Below are positions 40,445 through 50,891 of a DNA stretch of 64,000 nucleotides, piece after piece (position 1 is the stretch's first letter; each line of letters begins with the position of its first letter). Below the pieces are notes generated by a model. It was not told where the DNA came from. It saw only the letters and a list, made by a program, of their open reading frames with translations, and searched no databases. Both the position numbers and the translations under genes were made by a program. The DNA is from Terrimonas sp. (GTDB lineage: Bacteria; Bacteroidota; Bacteroidia; Chitinophagales; Chitinophagaceae), in assembly GCA_016125075.1 (NCBI GenBank), contig WGMO01000001.1, positions 310,001 through 374,000 of the forward strand. Reading direction: 5' to 3'.

Positions 40445-43400
40445 TCAAAAAACTACAAGCTTTTCAACGGTTGTTTTGGATTTTTTCCCGGGGGCTGAAA
40501 CTTTCAATGAATAGATATAGACTCCCCTTCCGATTCTGGCACCAAAGTCATCACGACCATCCCATTCCACCTCACATGAACGGTATCCTTCAGTATTTAT
40601 TGTTTTGTTAATACGTTTTATTATTTTTCCTGAAACAGTAAAGATCTGAACATCAACCCTTAAATCTTCTCCGGGCCGGTTATGCTCAAACCAGAACTGG
40701 GTATGGGTGGTAAAGGGATTGGGATAGTTAAGTACATGACTGATAATCAACTCTTCATCATTCACAACCTGGAAATCAAGCGTGATGGATGAGGAATTAT
40801 TGAAAACATCCCAGGCCTTGATCTGCAGGCTGTGGGCACCCGGTTCAAATACCGGCAACTGAAACCGCACCGTGCCTTTTTGATAATTATCCTGTTCGCC
40901 CTCAAAAAAATCATTCAAAGTATAGAATTCATCATTATTGTTGTCAATCGTTACCGAAATATCATGACCAATGGCCGTTCCAAGGGTATTGATACCGGAG
41001 GAATCGGACAAATGCAGGATCAGCACAGGGTGACTATTGCTGATACTGCCGTTCACAAACTTCTCATCATTCAGCCAGGCCTTTATTTCAGGGCCTTCTT
41101 TGTCATTTTCCTGCGAAAACAGGCTGCCGCCCGCTATGAAATTATTGAAATAACCGGCCCCCTCCTTTTCCCCGTTCTCGGCATAAAAACTCATCTTCCC
41201 CTTGCCATACTGGTAATTCAGGTCTTTGGGTACCCTGAATTCCACGGTAAACTTCCCGTCCTGAACAGTCGACCTTCCTCTGTAGATAATATTATTCTGC
41301 ACCTGGAACCCGGTTACCAGGCTGCCGGGGTCATTGCCCAGGGTATTGACGGTTTGCGGCTTATCAAAGACGGTTGTGGTAGCGGTTCCATTAAACCCGG
41401 TCAGAATATTTCCGGCCGGGTCTGTCACAACAGCCTCAATCATAACCTTTTCTGTTGCCTGCAGGGTATCTGCCTGTGTTGTATCCCGCCCGTTTATTTT
41501 TACGGCCCTGATATTAAATACAGGAAAACCAAGGGTTAGTGCCGGGTCGCCCAGTAAAGTGAATTTCCGGTTATTCGCTATATCGGCCGAGTTTTGATAG
41601 GTGAAATTCTTGGCCGCCCGTACAGCATCACCAAGGCTTTTATACTGGCCCTGCGGATTGGGCTGGAGGGCCGTATTCAGGTAATTTTCATTCATCACCT
41701 TATTACTGAAGGCGAAAACCAGCCGGGTGGTTGTCATCAGGGCAATGGCCCCTTTTCCCGGGCGCAGCAGGAGGTCCTCTCCAAGCGAATAAGCCAGGGG
41801 GTTATCGTAAGGAGCAAAATCGCAGGTTGCCGTGATGAACAGGGGCAGCCGGTTCCTGTTATCCCATTCATTGAGCAGGCTTTCATCCAGCAGCACTTCT
41901 TCGGCCAGTCGCCGGCTGCTGCCATGTCCGTTATAATTCCAGATCAGGGTTCCGTTGACCACCCTGTTCTTCACCAGTTCATTGACTTCGGGATACCGCT
42001 CCCCTCCCGATACGGTTTGCTGATGGTAAGCATCGAGGTATATTTTTTGGATATCAAATAAAGGGTTGACCTGCGAAGCGGCCTGGGTGATCGCTTCGGC
42101 ATCATTCAAATGAAGGTTCTGGTCTTCATCGTCGGCAATGAACGTCAGGTTATTTCTCCAGGCACCAAAACTTTGTTGCTGGTGGTAGCCGATTACTTTA
42201 TCGACATAGTCTTTCGCCTGTGCAGCGGTTTTCACCGGTATCCTGCCGATACCCAGGTCGAGCAGGTTGGTCACCGATGCGGAATTAATATCCTCATTAT
42301 CATCCAGGAAACCAAAAAAATCGTCACTGGTATAGGTGCTCAGGGGATCGAGCGAAAAATTATTTTCATAAGCCGGCACAAAATTGGTATTGCCCATGAT
42401 CCTGTCTTTATAGTCAAAAGAGGCATCCCCAAACAGGGCAAGATAACGCGGGCCAGCCGTGCCGTTTTGCAGTGCCCTGTCGTACAGCATTTTTACATAA
42501 TCGCGGATCGCCACCGGGTCGCAGGCCCCGGATGAGAATTCATTATAGATTTCCCGGACCGTGACTATTTTCACCGCCAGGTTACTGTTTTGTTCATGAA
42601 AAGCCGCCAGTCTTGCCGCCTCATTTTTCAGCAGATCGGTGGTTACAATGATATAATCGGCCGGGGTGGAAAGATGGAGATCCTGGTTGATGACCCTTCC
42701 GGCCGCAACAGGGGTGAGAAAACTATTAAAGGCAATATATTCATGCAGCTGCAGGGCCTCATTCTTAAAATTGAAACTGTTACCGGTTAATACACCGAGC
42801 CGGTTCACCGGGTGGAGGGGGTCCGTCACATCCCACACTTTGAGGTCCGGGCCGGCCCCCGCAATGCTGAACTGGGCTGTATTGCTGCCCACACTGTTCC
42901 GGTCGCGAAAATCCAGTTGCTGACTGGCGGCAACCTGAAGGGGTTTTCTCCATTGTATTTCCAACCAGTTCAGCCAGGCCTGGGAATTAAAGCTACCCGG
43001 GGTATATTTCAGTTGCAGGAGCAGGTCCTGTGTATTGGCCGTAAAAACCAGGTCCTGTTCCAGTTCTTTTGCAAAAGGGTCATAGGCTCCGGATCCCGTG
43101 GCAGGTATACTGTATTGCAATAAAGGCTGGCCATCGACGATGATATCAAATTTCCCGGGTGCATTGATGGACCGGGCCGCCGTGGCAACAGAAACCATGG
43201 CGCTATTGCCGGGGTTCAGCAAACCGGGTAATGAAAAATCTCTGGTAAGGGTCCTGCCGGGCATATCAGAGAACTCTTCCCCATACCATTCCTTTCCGCT
43301 CGAAAGAAAGTTGACCGAATCCAATTCATGGAAGTACCGGGCATTGTAGGAAACAACCAAAACACCGGCACTCCCCGTATTATTTTGATCGGGGATCCGC

Positions 43401-43891
43401 AGACCGGTTCCCCCGATGCTGAGGAAATAAAAGGCGCTGTCAGAATAAATGTTCTTTTTATGCCGGAACCGGTTATTGCCGGGATCATCGATCCATTGAT
43501 CCGGCCCGCCGGCATAGAAAAGGATATAATCGGTGCCGTTCAGTACCCCATCGCCGCCATCATTCACATAAATGGCGTTTTCCACGAGGTCATCCGGCGG
43601 GTGGCTGGCATTGGATTCGGAAAGTATGCTGCCGCCATTGCCATACAACCTGATGGCCGAAGAAACCAGATTGGAGGTGTTAAGCCCCATATTATTCAAA
43701 AAGGGAATATCAATCTTATAAACCCCCGGTTCAGTGATGGCCAGCTTAAACCAGGTGCCGGAAGCCAGGACAGAATGGGGTGCATAGGTTCTTTGCGCTT
43801 CCAACCTGCCGGATAAGCAGGATAACAGGGCGGAGAGAAACAAAACTCGCTGAAAAGCCATTTTCACCTTTACCAATGGGGAAATCACCAT
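40445..43891 (-). CDS. porU: Type IX secretion system sortase PorU
   Basis: C25-like domain (LIWNYNGHGSSRRLAEEVLL, PLFITATCDFAPYDNP), C-terminal NYPNPFTTHTQFWFEHNRPG...GRGVYIYSLKV. Confidence 0.92.
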   Translation of the reverse strand: MVISPLVKVKMAFQRVLFLSALLSCLSGRLEAQRTYAPHSVLASGTWFKLAITEPGVYKIDIPFLNNMGLNTSNLVSSAIRLYGNGGSILSESNASHPPDDLVENAIYVNDGGDGVLNGTDYILFYAGGPDQWIDDPGNNRFRHKKNIYSDSAFYFLSIGGTGLRIPDQNNTGSAGVLVVSYNARYFHELDSVNFLSSGKEWYGEEFSDMPGRTLTRDFSLPGLLNPGNSAMVSVATAARSINAPGKFDIIVDGQPLLQYSIPATGSGAYDPFAKELEQDLVFTANTQDLLLQLKYTPGSFNSQAWLNWLEIQWRKPLQVAASQQLDFRDRNSVGSNTAQFSIAGAGPDLKVWDVTDPLHPVNRLGVLTGNSFNFKNEALQLHEYIAFNSFLTPVAAGRVINQDLHLSTPADYIIVTTDLLKNEAARLAAFHEQNSNLAVKIVTVREIYNEFSSGACDPVAIRDYVKMLYDRALQNGTAGPRYLALFGDASFDYKDRIMGNTNFVPAYENNFSLDPLSTYTSDDFFGFLDDNEDINSASVTNLLDLGIGRIPVKTAAQAKDYVDKVIGYHQQQSFGAWRNNLTFIADDEDQNLHLNDAEAITQAASQVNPLFDIQKIYLDAYHQQTVSGGERYPEVNELVKNRVVNGTLIWNYNGHGSSRRLAEEVLLDESLLNEWDNRNRLPLFITATCDFAPYDNPLAYSLGEDLLLRPGKGAIALMTTTRLVFAFSNKVMNENYLNTALQPNPQGQYKSLGDAVRAAKNFTYQNSADIANNRKFTLLGDPALTLGFPVFNIRAVKINGRDTTQADTLQATEKVMIEAVVTDPAGNILTGFNGTATTTVFDKPQTVNTLGNDPGSLVTGFQVQNNIIYRGRSTVQDGKFTVEFRVPKDLNYQYGKGKMSFYAENGEKEGAGYFNNFIAGGSLFSQENDKEGPEIKAWLNDEKFVNGSISNSHPVLILHLSDSSGINTLGTAIGHDISVTIDNNNDEFYTLNDFFEGEQDNYQKGTVRFQLPVFEPGAHSLQIKAWDVFNNSSSITLDFQVVNDEELIISHVLNYPNPFTTHTQFWFEHNRPGEDLRVDVQIFTVSGKIIKRINKTINTEGYRSCEVEWDGRDDFGARIGRGVYIYSLKVSAPGKKSKTTVEKLVVF

Positions 43892-44104
43892 ATCAAAAAA
43901 AGTAATTCTGCTTACGATTGTATATCGAAAGTAGCTAAATTCGCAGAGCCTTTATCGTATAAATTTTGTATTGTAATACAATATTTTAGTCTCGCTGACC
44001 GTTAAAACTGTTCCAAGAACCCAGATTAACGCAAAAACTGTCAAAAAGGGTCATAAAGCCCCGGTTCGAAGCGGACTGATCTTGAAAAATCAAATATTGA
44101 TCTC

Positions 44105-45670
44105 ATGAAAGTGAAAAGTCTATTAATCCTATTATCCTCAGCCTTAGTGCTGGTTTCCTGTAAAGGAAAAGGTCTTTTTGGTAAAAAGAAGCATGACAAA
44201 TCCGAAGTCACCGGCTGGAACTACAATGATAAGAATATGGGTGGTTACCAGGTGGCTAAGTCCCGTGAACAGGGTTTAGGCCCCGGACTGGTTTTTGTAC
44301 CGGGTGGTACATTCACCATGGGACAAACAGAGGAAGATGTGATGTCTGATTACAATAATATCCCCCGTAGGGTTACGGTGACCTCCTTCTATATCGACAG
44401 GACCGAGGTGGCCAACGTACACTACCGCGAATATATCCATTGGCTGAACAGGGTATTTGACCCCCAGGCCGATCCTGCCTACCAGGAGATTGTAGACAAT
44501 GCCCTTCCGGATACCCTGGTTTGGAGAAGCGAATTAAGTTATAATGAACCCCTTGTTGAATATTATTTCCGTCACCCGAGTTTTAATGAATACCCGGTGG
44601 TGGGTGTTTCCTGGAGACAGGCCTATGATTTCTGCTTATGGCGGAGTGACAGGGTGAATGAAGCCAAGCTGATGGAAAAAGGATACCTGAGTGATAAGAC
44701 CATCCAGGCACAACAGGGACAGGACAACTTTACTACAAAATCTTACCTGCTGGGTCTTTATACCAATGTTCAGCCAGGTAAAGTGGCTAAAAAAGACAAA
44801 TTGCAGTCACCGATGGGTACACCCCGTACGAATGTGACTTTTGAAGATGGTATCCTGCTGCCGGATTACCGCCTGCCTTTCGAAGCAGAATGGGAATATG
44901 CAGCGTATGGATATGTTGGTCAAAACCCCCGCCCCAGCCCCAAAGAAGGGAAAAGAGGTGAGGAATTGATCATGAATAAACAGATCTATCCCTGGAGCCA
45001 GAATGTAAACGGCCTGCGTGATACCCGCCGTGGTACCTGGCAGGGCGCTTTCCTCGCCAACTTTAAAAGAGGGAATGGTGACTATGCCGGTGTTGCCGGT
45101 GGCCTGAATGATGATGCCATCTATACTGCACCCGTAAAGGCTTTCTATCCTAATAATTTCGGTTTATATAATATGGCTGGTAATGTGAGCGAATGGGTAA
45201 TGGACGTATACAGGCCTTTATCATGGGATTATGATGATGTGGCTTCTTTCCGGGGTAATAAATTCCAGAAATTATACGTAGCCGATTCAACATCCACAGA
45301 TCCTTCTACCCGGTATGAACTGGATAGCCTGGGTCGAGTTAAGAAAACATTTGTTACCGATGCAGAAAGCAGGAACAGGAGAAACTACCAGCGCGGGGAT
45401 GTGATCGACTTCCTCGATGGTGACTCTTTATCACAGGCTTCCTACGGATATGGACAAACGACATTGATCAGCGACAAATCCAGGGTCTACAAAGGTGGTA
45501 GCTGGAACGACATGCCGTACTGGTTAAGCCCCGGCACCCGTCGCTTCATGGAAGAAGACCAGTCCAGTTCAACAGTTGGTTTCCGTTGTGCAATGGATCG
45601 TATGGGCAGCACCGAGGGTAACGGAAGAAAGACCGGCCAGTGGTGGAAAACCCGGAGACAAAAACGCTAA
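44105..45670 (+). CDS. gldJ: Gliding motility/T9SS lipoprotein GldJ (FGE-sulfatase-like fold)
   Basis: Lipobox LVLVSCKGKG; FVPGGTFTMGQTEEDV, NNFGLYNMAGNVSEWVMDVY, RVYKGGSWND; between porU and murF. Confidence 0.9.
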   Translation: MKVKSLLILLSSALVLVSCKGKGLFGKKKHDKSEVTGWNYNDKNMGGYQVAKSREQGLGPGLVFVPGGTFTMGQTEEDVMSDYNNIPRRVTVTSFYIDRTEVANVHYREYIHWLNRVFDPQADPAYQEIVDNALPDTLVWRSELSYNEPLVEYYFRHPSFNEYPVVGVSWRQAYDFCLWRSDRVNEAKLMEKGYLSDKTIQAQQGQDNFTTKSYLLGLYTNVQPGKVAKKDKLQSPMGTPRTNVTFEDGILLPDYRLPFEAEWEYAAYGYVGQNPRPSPKEGKRGEELIMNKQIYPWSQNVNGLRDTRRGTWQGAFLANFKRGNGDYAGVAGGLNDDAIYTAPVKAFYPNNFGLYNMAGNVSEWVMDVYRPLSWDYDDVASFRGNKFQKLYVADSTSTDPSTRYELDSLGRVKKTFVTDAESRNRRNYQRGDVIDFLDGDSLSQASYGYGQTTLISDKSRVYKGGSWNDMPYWLSPGTRRFMEEDQSSSTVGFRCAMDRMGSTEGNGRKTGQWWKTRRQKR

Positions 45671-45697
45671 AAATTTCACTTTCATAAATTGCAAAGG

Positions 45698-45726
45698 CCC
45701 CGGTATACATTACCGGGGTTTTTTAT
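45698..45726 (+). terminator. Intrinsic terminator of gldJ
   Basis: CCCCGGTA-TACAT-TACCGGGGTTTTTT. Confidence 0.85.
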
Positions 45727-45752
45727 TTTCATCCAGGTAGTACATTTGTCAA

Positions 45753-47036
45753 ATGGATATCGCTAAGCTTTATGAGATCTACAGGAAATTCCCTTCCGTG
45801 CAGACAGATACCCGGCTGCTCCAGCCCAGTGACCTGTTTTTTGCCCTGAAAGGCGAAAATTTCAATGGCAACCACTTTGCCGCCATGGCCATCGAAAAAG
45901 GAGCCGCCTATGCTGTGATTGATGAGAAAGCCTATGCCATACCGGGAAAGACCATCCTGGTGGAGCAGGTACTGCCGGCCTTACAGGCATTGGCGAAGTA
46001 TCACAGAAACCAGTTTACCATTCCCTTTATCGCCATCACCGGGAGCAATGGCAAGACCTCTACCAAGGAACTGGTGCATGCGGTTATTTCCACCACCTAT
46101 AAAACCTATACCACGGCAGGCAATCTCAATAACCATATCGGCATCCCCCTCACTTTACTAAAAATAAAACAGGATGCAGCCATGGCCATTGTTGAAATGG
46201 GTGCCAACCACCAAAAAGAGATTGCCGGTTATTGCACTTATACCTTACCCACACATGGCCTGATCACGAACTGTGGCAAAGCACACCTGGAAGGTTTTGG
46301 GGGGGTGGAAGGAGTAAGAAAAGGAAAAGGTGAATTATATGACTTCCTCAGGGAACACGGGGGAACCGCATTTATGATGTCGGATTATGATTATCTCGAA
46401 CAAATGGGCCGGGGCATTCAGCATATCATCCGGTATGGTGCCCACTCAGGCGATTTTCAGGGGGAGGTAATTGCCAGTGACCCCTTTATCCAGGTCAGGA
46501 TGACAAAGGGAGCCGATACCGGCCTGATCAAAACACAGATTGTAGGCGATTATAACCTGCCCAATATCCTTGCTGCTGTGACCATTGGCAAGTATTTCAA
46601 AGTGCCCGACGACAAGATCAGGACCGCAATTGAAAGTTATATCCCTTCCAATAGCCGGTCGCAATTGCTGGAAACGGGCAGTAATAAGATCATCCTGGAT
46701 GCTTATAACGCCAACCCCAGCAGTATGCAGCTGGCGATTGAAAATTTTGCCAAAACACAGGCAGAGAACAAGATCCTGATCCTGGGCGCCATGGCCGAAC
46801 TGGGCGATGAAAGCCTGGCAGAACATCAGAAGATGGTGAACCTGATCGGGCAATATCAATGGAAACATGTATTGCTGGTGGGGGGTGATTTCTTAAAGAT
46901 CCAACACCCTTATCTAAGTTTCAGCAATGCTGAAGAAGCCAGGCAATGGATGCAAAAAACCCGGCCTGAACATGCTTATATGCTCGTAAAAGGCAGCCGC
47001 TCCATGAAAATGGAGGATGTATTAAAGGATAATTGA
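45753..47036 (+). CDS. murF: UDP-N-acetylmuramoyl-tripeptide--D-alanyl-D-alanine ligase
   Basis: QTDTRLLQPSDLFFALKGENFNGNHFA, ITGSNGKTSTKELVHAV, DAYNANPSSMQLAI. Confidence 0.93.
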   Translation: MDIAKLYEIYRKFPSVQTDTRLLQPSDLFFALKGENFNGNHFAAMAIEKGAAYAVIDEKAYAIPGKTILVEQVLPALQALAKYHRNQFTIPFIAITGSNGKTSTKELVHAVISTTYKTYTTAGNLNNHIGIPLTLLKIKQDAAMAIVEMGANHQKEIAGYCTYTLPTHGLITNCGKAHLEGFGGVEGVRKGKGELYDFLREHGGTAFMMSDYDYLEQMGRGIQHIIRYGAHSGDFQGEVIASDPFIQVRMTKGADTGLIKTQIVGDYNLPNILAAVTIGKYFKVPDDKIRTAIESYIPSNSRSQLLETGSNKIILDAYNANPSSMQLAIENFAKTQAENKILILGAMAELGDESLAEHQKMVNLIGQYQWKHVLLVGGDFLKIQHPYLSFSNAEEARQWMQKTRPEHAYMLVKGSRSMKMEDVLKDN

Positions 47037-47106
47037 GCTCAGTGGCCCGGAAAGCAGGAAATAACAGTAATTTTAATTTCCTGAAAACTGAAAAGGCTGT
47101 TTATTG

Positions 47107-50100
47107 ATGTTTGATTGTAAAAAAAGACCATTCCTTCTCCTGTTCGCATTTTGCTGTACACTCCTGGTAAAAGCACAGATTTCCATTCATCCGAATGCCG
47201 ACCCCGCAACCCTGGCCCGCATCATGACCGGATATGGCGTTCAGGTATTCAATGCTTCTTTCACAGGCGGAAAATTTGCCGCAGGCAGTTTTCAAAACAG
47301 TGGTAATAATCTTTTATTAGACAGCGGGATCGTACTCACCAACGGATTTGCCAAATCACAGGCCCCCGGTATCGGTGCCGACGGCTTTTCCACGCAAACG
47401 GCCTCCAACGACCTATCCCTGCCGGGGGATGCTACCCTAGAAGGCCTGATCAATAACCTGGCGAGGACACATGATGCCGCCGTGCTGGAATTTGATTTTA
47501 TCCCGGCCGGCGATACCGTTGATTTCAAATTTGTTTTCGGTTCGGAAGAATACCCCCAGTATAACTGTACGGCCTTTAGTGACCTTTTTGGTTTTATCAT
47601 TGGCGGGCCGGGTTATCCCCGCGGTAAAAATATTGCCCTGGTACCGGGTACAGATGTGCCGGTAGCCATCAACAGTATCAATAATGGCACCCCGGGCCCG
47701 GGTGGAAACATCAGTTACTGCCAGTTGCTGGGGCCGGGTTCTCCTTTCCGGGGTTATTATGTGGACAATTCCAATGCGGCGATCGTGTATAACGGTATGA
47801 CCAAAACGCTGACAGCCGGTGCCCATGTAACGCCCTGCAGTACCTACCACCTGAAGCTGGCTATCGCCGACCTCTCAGACGGTCTGTTTGACTCGGGTGT
47901 GTTTATTAAAGCCAGTAGCTTTAATTCCACCTATGCCCGATTTGAATATACGGGCAACAGGGATGTCAACAACCGGCCCTTCCTGGTGGAAGGCTGTAAT
48001 AACGGTTCCCTGCTGAAAGTACTGTATTCAAAAAAGGTACAGACCCCCACCGAGGTAAGACTGACTTTTGCCGGTACCGCTGACAATAATACTGACCTTG
48101 TTAACCCGCTTCCTGTATTTGTTGATTTCCCCCTCAATGATTCCGTGCTGTCCTTCCCCCTGTCGGCAATCCAGGATAATATCCCGGAGGGGCTGGAAAC
48201 CCTGAAGATCTATGTGGCCCCGCTGATCTGCGGCAATGGTTTCAACACCGACAGTATTGAGATTGATATTAAAGATTTCTGGCCCCTCACGATCCAGCCG
48301 GCTGCCCCTACCGTGTGCCCGGGTGGAAATATCCAGTTCAGCGTAGTGGAACCGGGGCTGAATAATTTTAACTGGTCACCCCGTTATTACTTAAACAGTT
48401 TTACGGTCTCCAACCCAATTTGTACACCAGCCGATACCATTACATATACGGCCGTAGCGGAATACAGTCCGGGTTGCCGGGCCCAGGGTAATGTTTTTGT
48501 GGCCCTGAAAGACTCGGCTTCGATCCGGGTGACAAAAAAAGATATCGGATGCATTAACAATAGCGGCCAGATCATCGTATCCCCCGGGGGTAGCTGGCTT
48601 CAACCCCAGTTTTCGATCAATGGTTCGCCCTATATACCGGATAGTGTTTTCAATAACCTGACCGCGGGCACCTATATCATCACGGTGCAGGATGCCGGGG
48701 GCTGCACGGCCCGTACCACCGTAACACTGGTACAATTACCGGCTTTGCGCTTACAGGCTTCCGTTATAGCATCGGCCAATTGTAACGGGCAGGACGGGCA
48801 AATAAAAATTACCGGGAATGGGGGTGTTCCCCCCTATGCTTTCTCAACAGATGGTATCAATTACCAGCCCGGGAACATTTTCACGGTCCCTGCCGGTAAT
48901 TATACCGTTTATGTAAAAGACAATATTGACTGTTCGGTCTCACAGGCCATATCGGTTACCCCCGACCCCCCGATCACCCTGGTGATCGGTCTCACGGCAG
49001 ATTCCTGCCGGGGCCTTCCGGACGGCAGCATCACGATACAGGCATCGGGCGGCACTGGCGTCTATACCTATTCGTTAGATGGCGCCCCCGGACAGGCTGC
49101 AAATGTTTTCAATGTCGTGGCCGGGAACCATAGTATTACCACGGAAGATGACAGGGGCTGCCGGCATGCACAAACCGTTACGGTTCCCCTCGTCAACAAC
49201 TTAACCGTCAATGCCGGGAATGATACGACTATCTGCGAAGGCAGCAGTTTTGCGGTAAGGGCTTCGAGCAATGCCAGCATTTTCAACTGGACGCCTGCCA
49301 GTGGATTAAACGACCCTACGCTCCTGAACCCTGTTGCCAGCCCGGTTATGGCTACCACCTATACCTTGCAGGCCAGCAGCGGTTTGTGTTCGGTACAGGA
49401 TGATATATTGGTAGATATTATTGCTTCCCCTGTTGCCAATGCAGGCCCCGATGCCGTAGTCTGTAAGGACCAGCAGGCCTTCCTGCATGGCGAGGCCAAT
49501 GGATTAATGACCTGGCACCCCGTTAACCTCTTTTCAAACCCCTCCCTTCCTGACCAAACCGTGTGGCCGGCTGTTACAACCACCTATTGGCTGGAGGCGG
49601 TGAACGAATTCGGTTGTGTTTCACTGTTACCCGATTCGGTAAGGGTGACTGTTTTACCGGATATTCATGCCTTTGCAGGTAATGATACCGTTGTCGCCTT
49701 TGGCCAGCCCCTGCAACTGGTGGCAGGCGGTAACGGCAACACGTATTACTGGTCCCCGTCTACCGGGCTGGATGACCCATTCAGTGCCACACCGGTCGCC
49801 ATCCTGTATAGCGACATGACCTATTCCCTTCGGGTGACGAATGCCGCCGGCTGTACAGACTACGACAGCATCCATATCAAAGCCTACCAGGGACCGGAAA
49901 TTTATGTACCCTCGGCCTTTACCCCGGATCATAATGGCAGGAACGACCTGTTAAGGGCCATCCCCGCGGGCTTGAAAACATTTAACTATTTTAAAATCTT
50001 TAACCGCTGGGGGCAACTGGTGTTCTCCACCAACAATGCCTCGGTGGGCTGGGATGGAAAAATTAATAATATTGCAGCACCAACAGGTACCTTTGTGTGG

Positions 50101-50169
50101 ATAGCGGCCGGAATAGATTATTCAGGCAAAAGCATTTTCCGAAAGGGAACGGTTACCCTGATCCGTTAG
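47107..50169 (+). CDS. Choice-of-anchor L domain protein with gliding-motility-associated C-terminal domain (T9SS substrate)
   Basis: N-terminal GVQVFNASFTGG...DSGIVLTNG, EFDFIPAGDTVDFKFVFGSEEYPQY; C-terminal YVPSAFTPDHNGRNDLLRAIPAGLKTFNYFKIFNRWGQLVFST. Confidence 0.88.
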   Translation: MFDCKKRPFLLLFAFCCTLLVKAQISIHPNADPATLARIMTGYGVQVFNASFTGGKFAAGSFQNSGNNLLLDSGIVLTNGFAKSQAPGIGADGFSTQTASNDLSLPGDATLEGLINNLARTHDAAVLEFDFIPAGDTVDFKFVFGSEEYPQYNCTAFSDLFGFIIGGPGYPRGKNIALVPGTDVPVAINSINNGTPGPGGNISYCQLLGPGSPFRGYYVDNSNAAIVYNGMTKTLTAGAHVTPCSTYHLKLAIADLSDGLFDSGVFIKASSFNSTYARFEYTGNRDVNNRPFLVEGCNNGSLLKVLYSKKVQTPTEVRLTFAGTADNNTDLVNPLPVFVDFPLNDSVLSFPLSAIQDNIPEGLETLKIYVAPLICGNGFNTDSIEIDIKDFWPLTIQPAAPTVCPGGNIQFSVVEPGLNNFNWSPRYYLNSFTVSNPICTPADTITYTAVAEYSPGCRAQGNVFVALKDSASIRVTKKDIGCINNSGQIIVSPGGSWLQPQFSINGSPYIPDSVFNNLTAGTYIITVQDAGGCTARTTVTLVQLPALRLQASVIASANCNGQDGQIKITGNGGVPPYAFSTDGINYQPGNIFTVPAGNYTVYVKDNIDCSVSQAISVTPDPPITLVIGLTADSCRGLPDGSITIQASGGTGVYTYSLDGAPGQAANVFNVVAGNHSITTEDDRGCRHAQTVTVPLVNNLTVNAGNDTTICEGSSFAVRASSNASIFNWTPASGLNDPTLLNPVASPVMATTYTLQASSGLCSVQDDILVDIIASPVANAGPDAVVCKDQQAFLHGEANGLMTWHPVNLFSNPSLPDQTVWPAVTTTYWLEAVNEFGCVSLLPDSVRVTVLPDIHAFAGNDTVVAFGQPLQLVAGGNGNTYYWSPSTGLDDPFSATPVAILYSDMTYSLRVTNAAGCTDYDSIHIKAYQGPEIYVPSAFTPDHNGRNDLLRAIPAGLKTFNYFKIFNRWGQLVFSTNNASVGWDGKINNIAAPTGTFVWIAAGIDYSGKSIFRKGTVTLIR

Positions 50170-50206
50170 CCCCTGTTTCATCAATCATCAAACCCAATCA
50201 TTACAT

Positions 50207-50824
50207 ATGAACTGGAAGGAGCATTTTAAATCATTTGAACCTGAATTGGTCGACACGATCGAAAAACAAGCCGTTGAAAAAACATTTAATGCCGGTGAAG
50301 TGATCATCAGGACCGGCCAGTATATTAAATCCACGGTGCTGGTTTTGAGCGGAAGGATCAAGATCTACCGCGAGAATGAAGAAGGGGGTGAATTCCTGAT
50401 GTATTACCTGGGACCGGGCGAAGCCTGTGCCGTGTCCATGATCTGTGCCCTGCAATCACAAACCAGTGAGATCATGGCGATGGCCGAGGAAGAAACGGAT
50501 GTGCTGATGATCCCCATCCAATTGATGGACGACCTGATGAACAAGTATAAGAGTTGGTACCAGTTCGTGATCCAGACCTACCGGGCCCGTTTCGATGAAC
50601 TGCTGACGGTGATTGATAATATCGCCTTCCGGAACATGGATGAAAGACTTGAATTTTATTTAAAACGCCATCAGGACAAGACCGGGAAGAAAATGATCGA
50701 GCTTTCCCACCAGCAAATTGCCGATGACCTGGCCACTTCGCGGGAAGTGGTGTCCCGCCTGCTGAAAAAAATGGAACAAAGAAACATGGTGAAACTGCAT
50801 AGAAATATGGTGGAAATGGTTTAA
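50207..50824 (+). CDS. Crp/Fnr family transcriptional regulator
   Basis: cNMP-fold N-terminus; HTH ELSHQQIADDLATSREVVSRLLKKMEQ; two Cys only (C74, C80). Confidence 0.92.
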   Translation: MNWKEHFKSFEPELVDTIEKQAVEKTFNAGEVIIRTGQYIKSTVLVLSGRIKIYRENEEGGEFLMYYLGPGEACAVSMICALQSQTSEIMAMAEEETDVLMIPIQLMDDLMNKYKSWYQFVIQTYRARFDELLTVIDNIAFRNMDERLEFYLKRHQDKTGKKMIELSHQQIADDLATSREVVSRLLKKMEQRNMVKLHRNMVEMV

Positions 50825-50835
50825 GCGGCCCTCAT

Positions 50836-50849
50836 GTGATATCTATCAC
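50836..50849 (+). promoter_or_regulatory. Crp/Fnr-type operator A (GTGAT-ATCT-ATCAC)
   Basis: Perfect arms; centre 29.5 nt before CATTTTTG (50872-50879); upstream of TauE gene. Confidence 0.75.
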
Positions 50850-50891
50850 TCAATAACCGGCGTATTCTGGACATTTTTGCAAAAAATATTT

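Noticed and set aside
40832-41539. 235-aa plus-strand ORF inside porU
   Set aside because: Antisense shadow ORF of a well-supported gene
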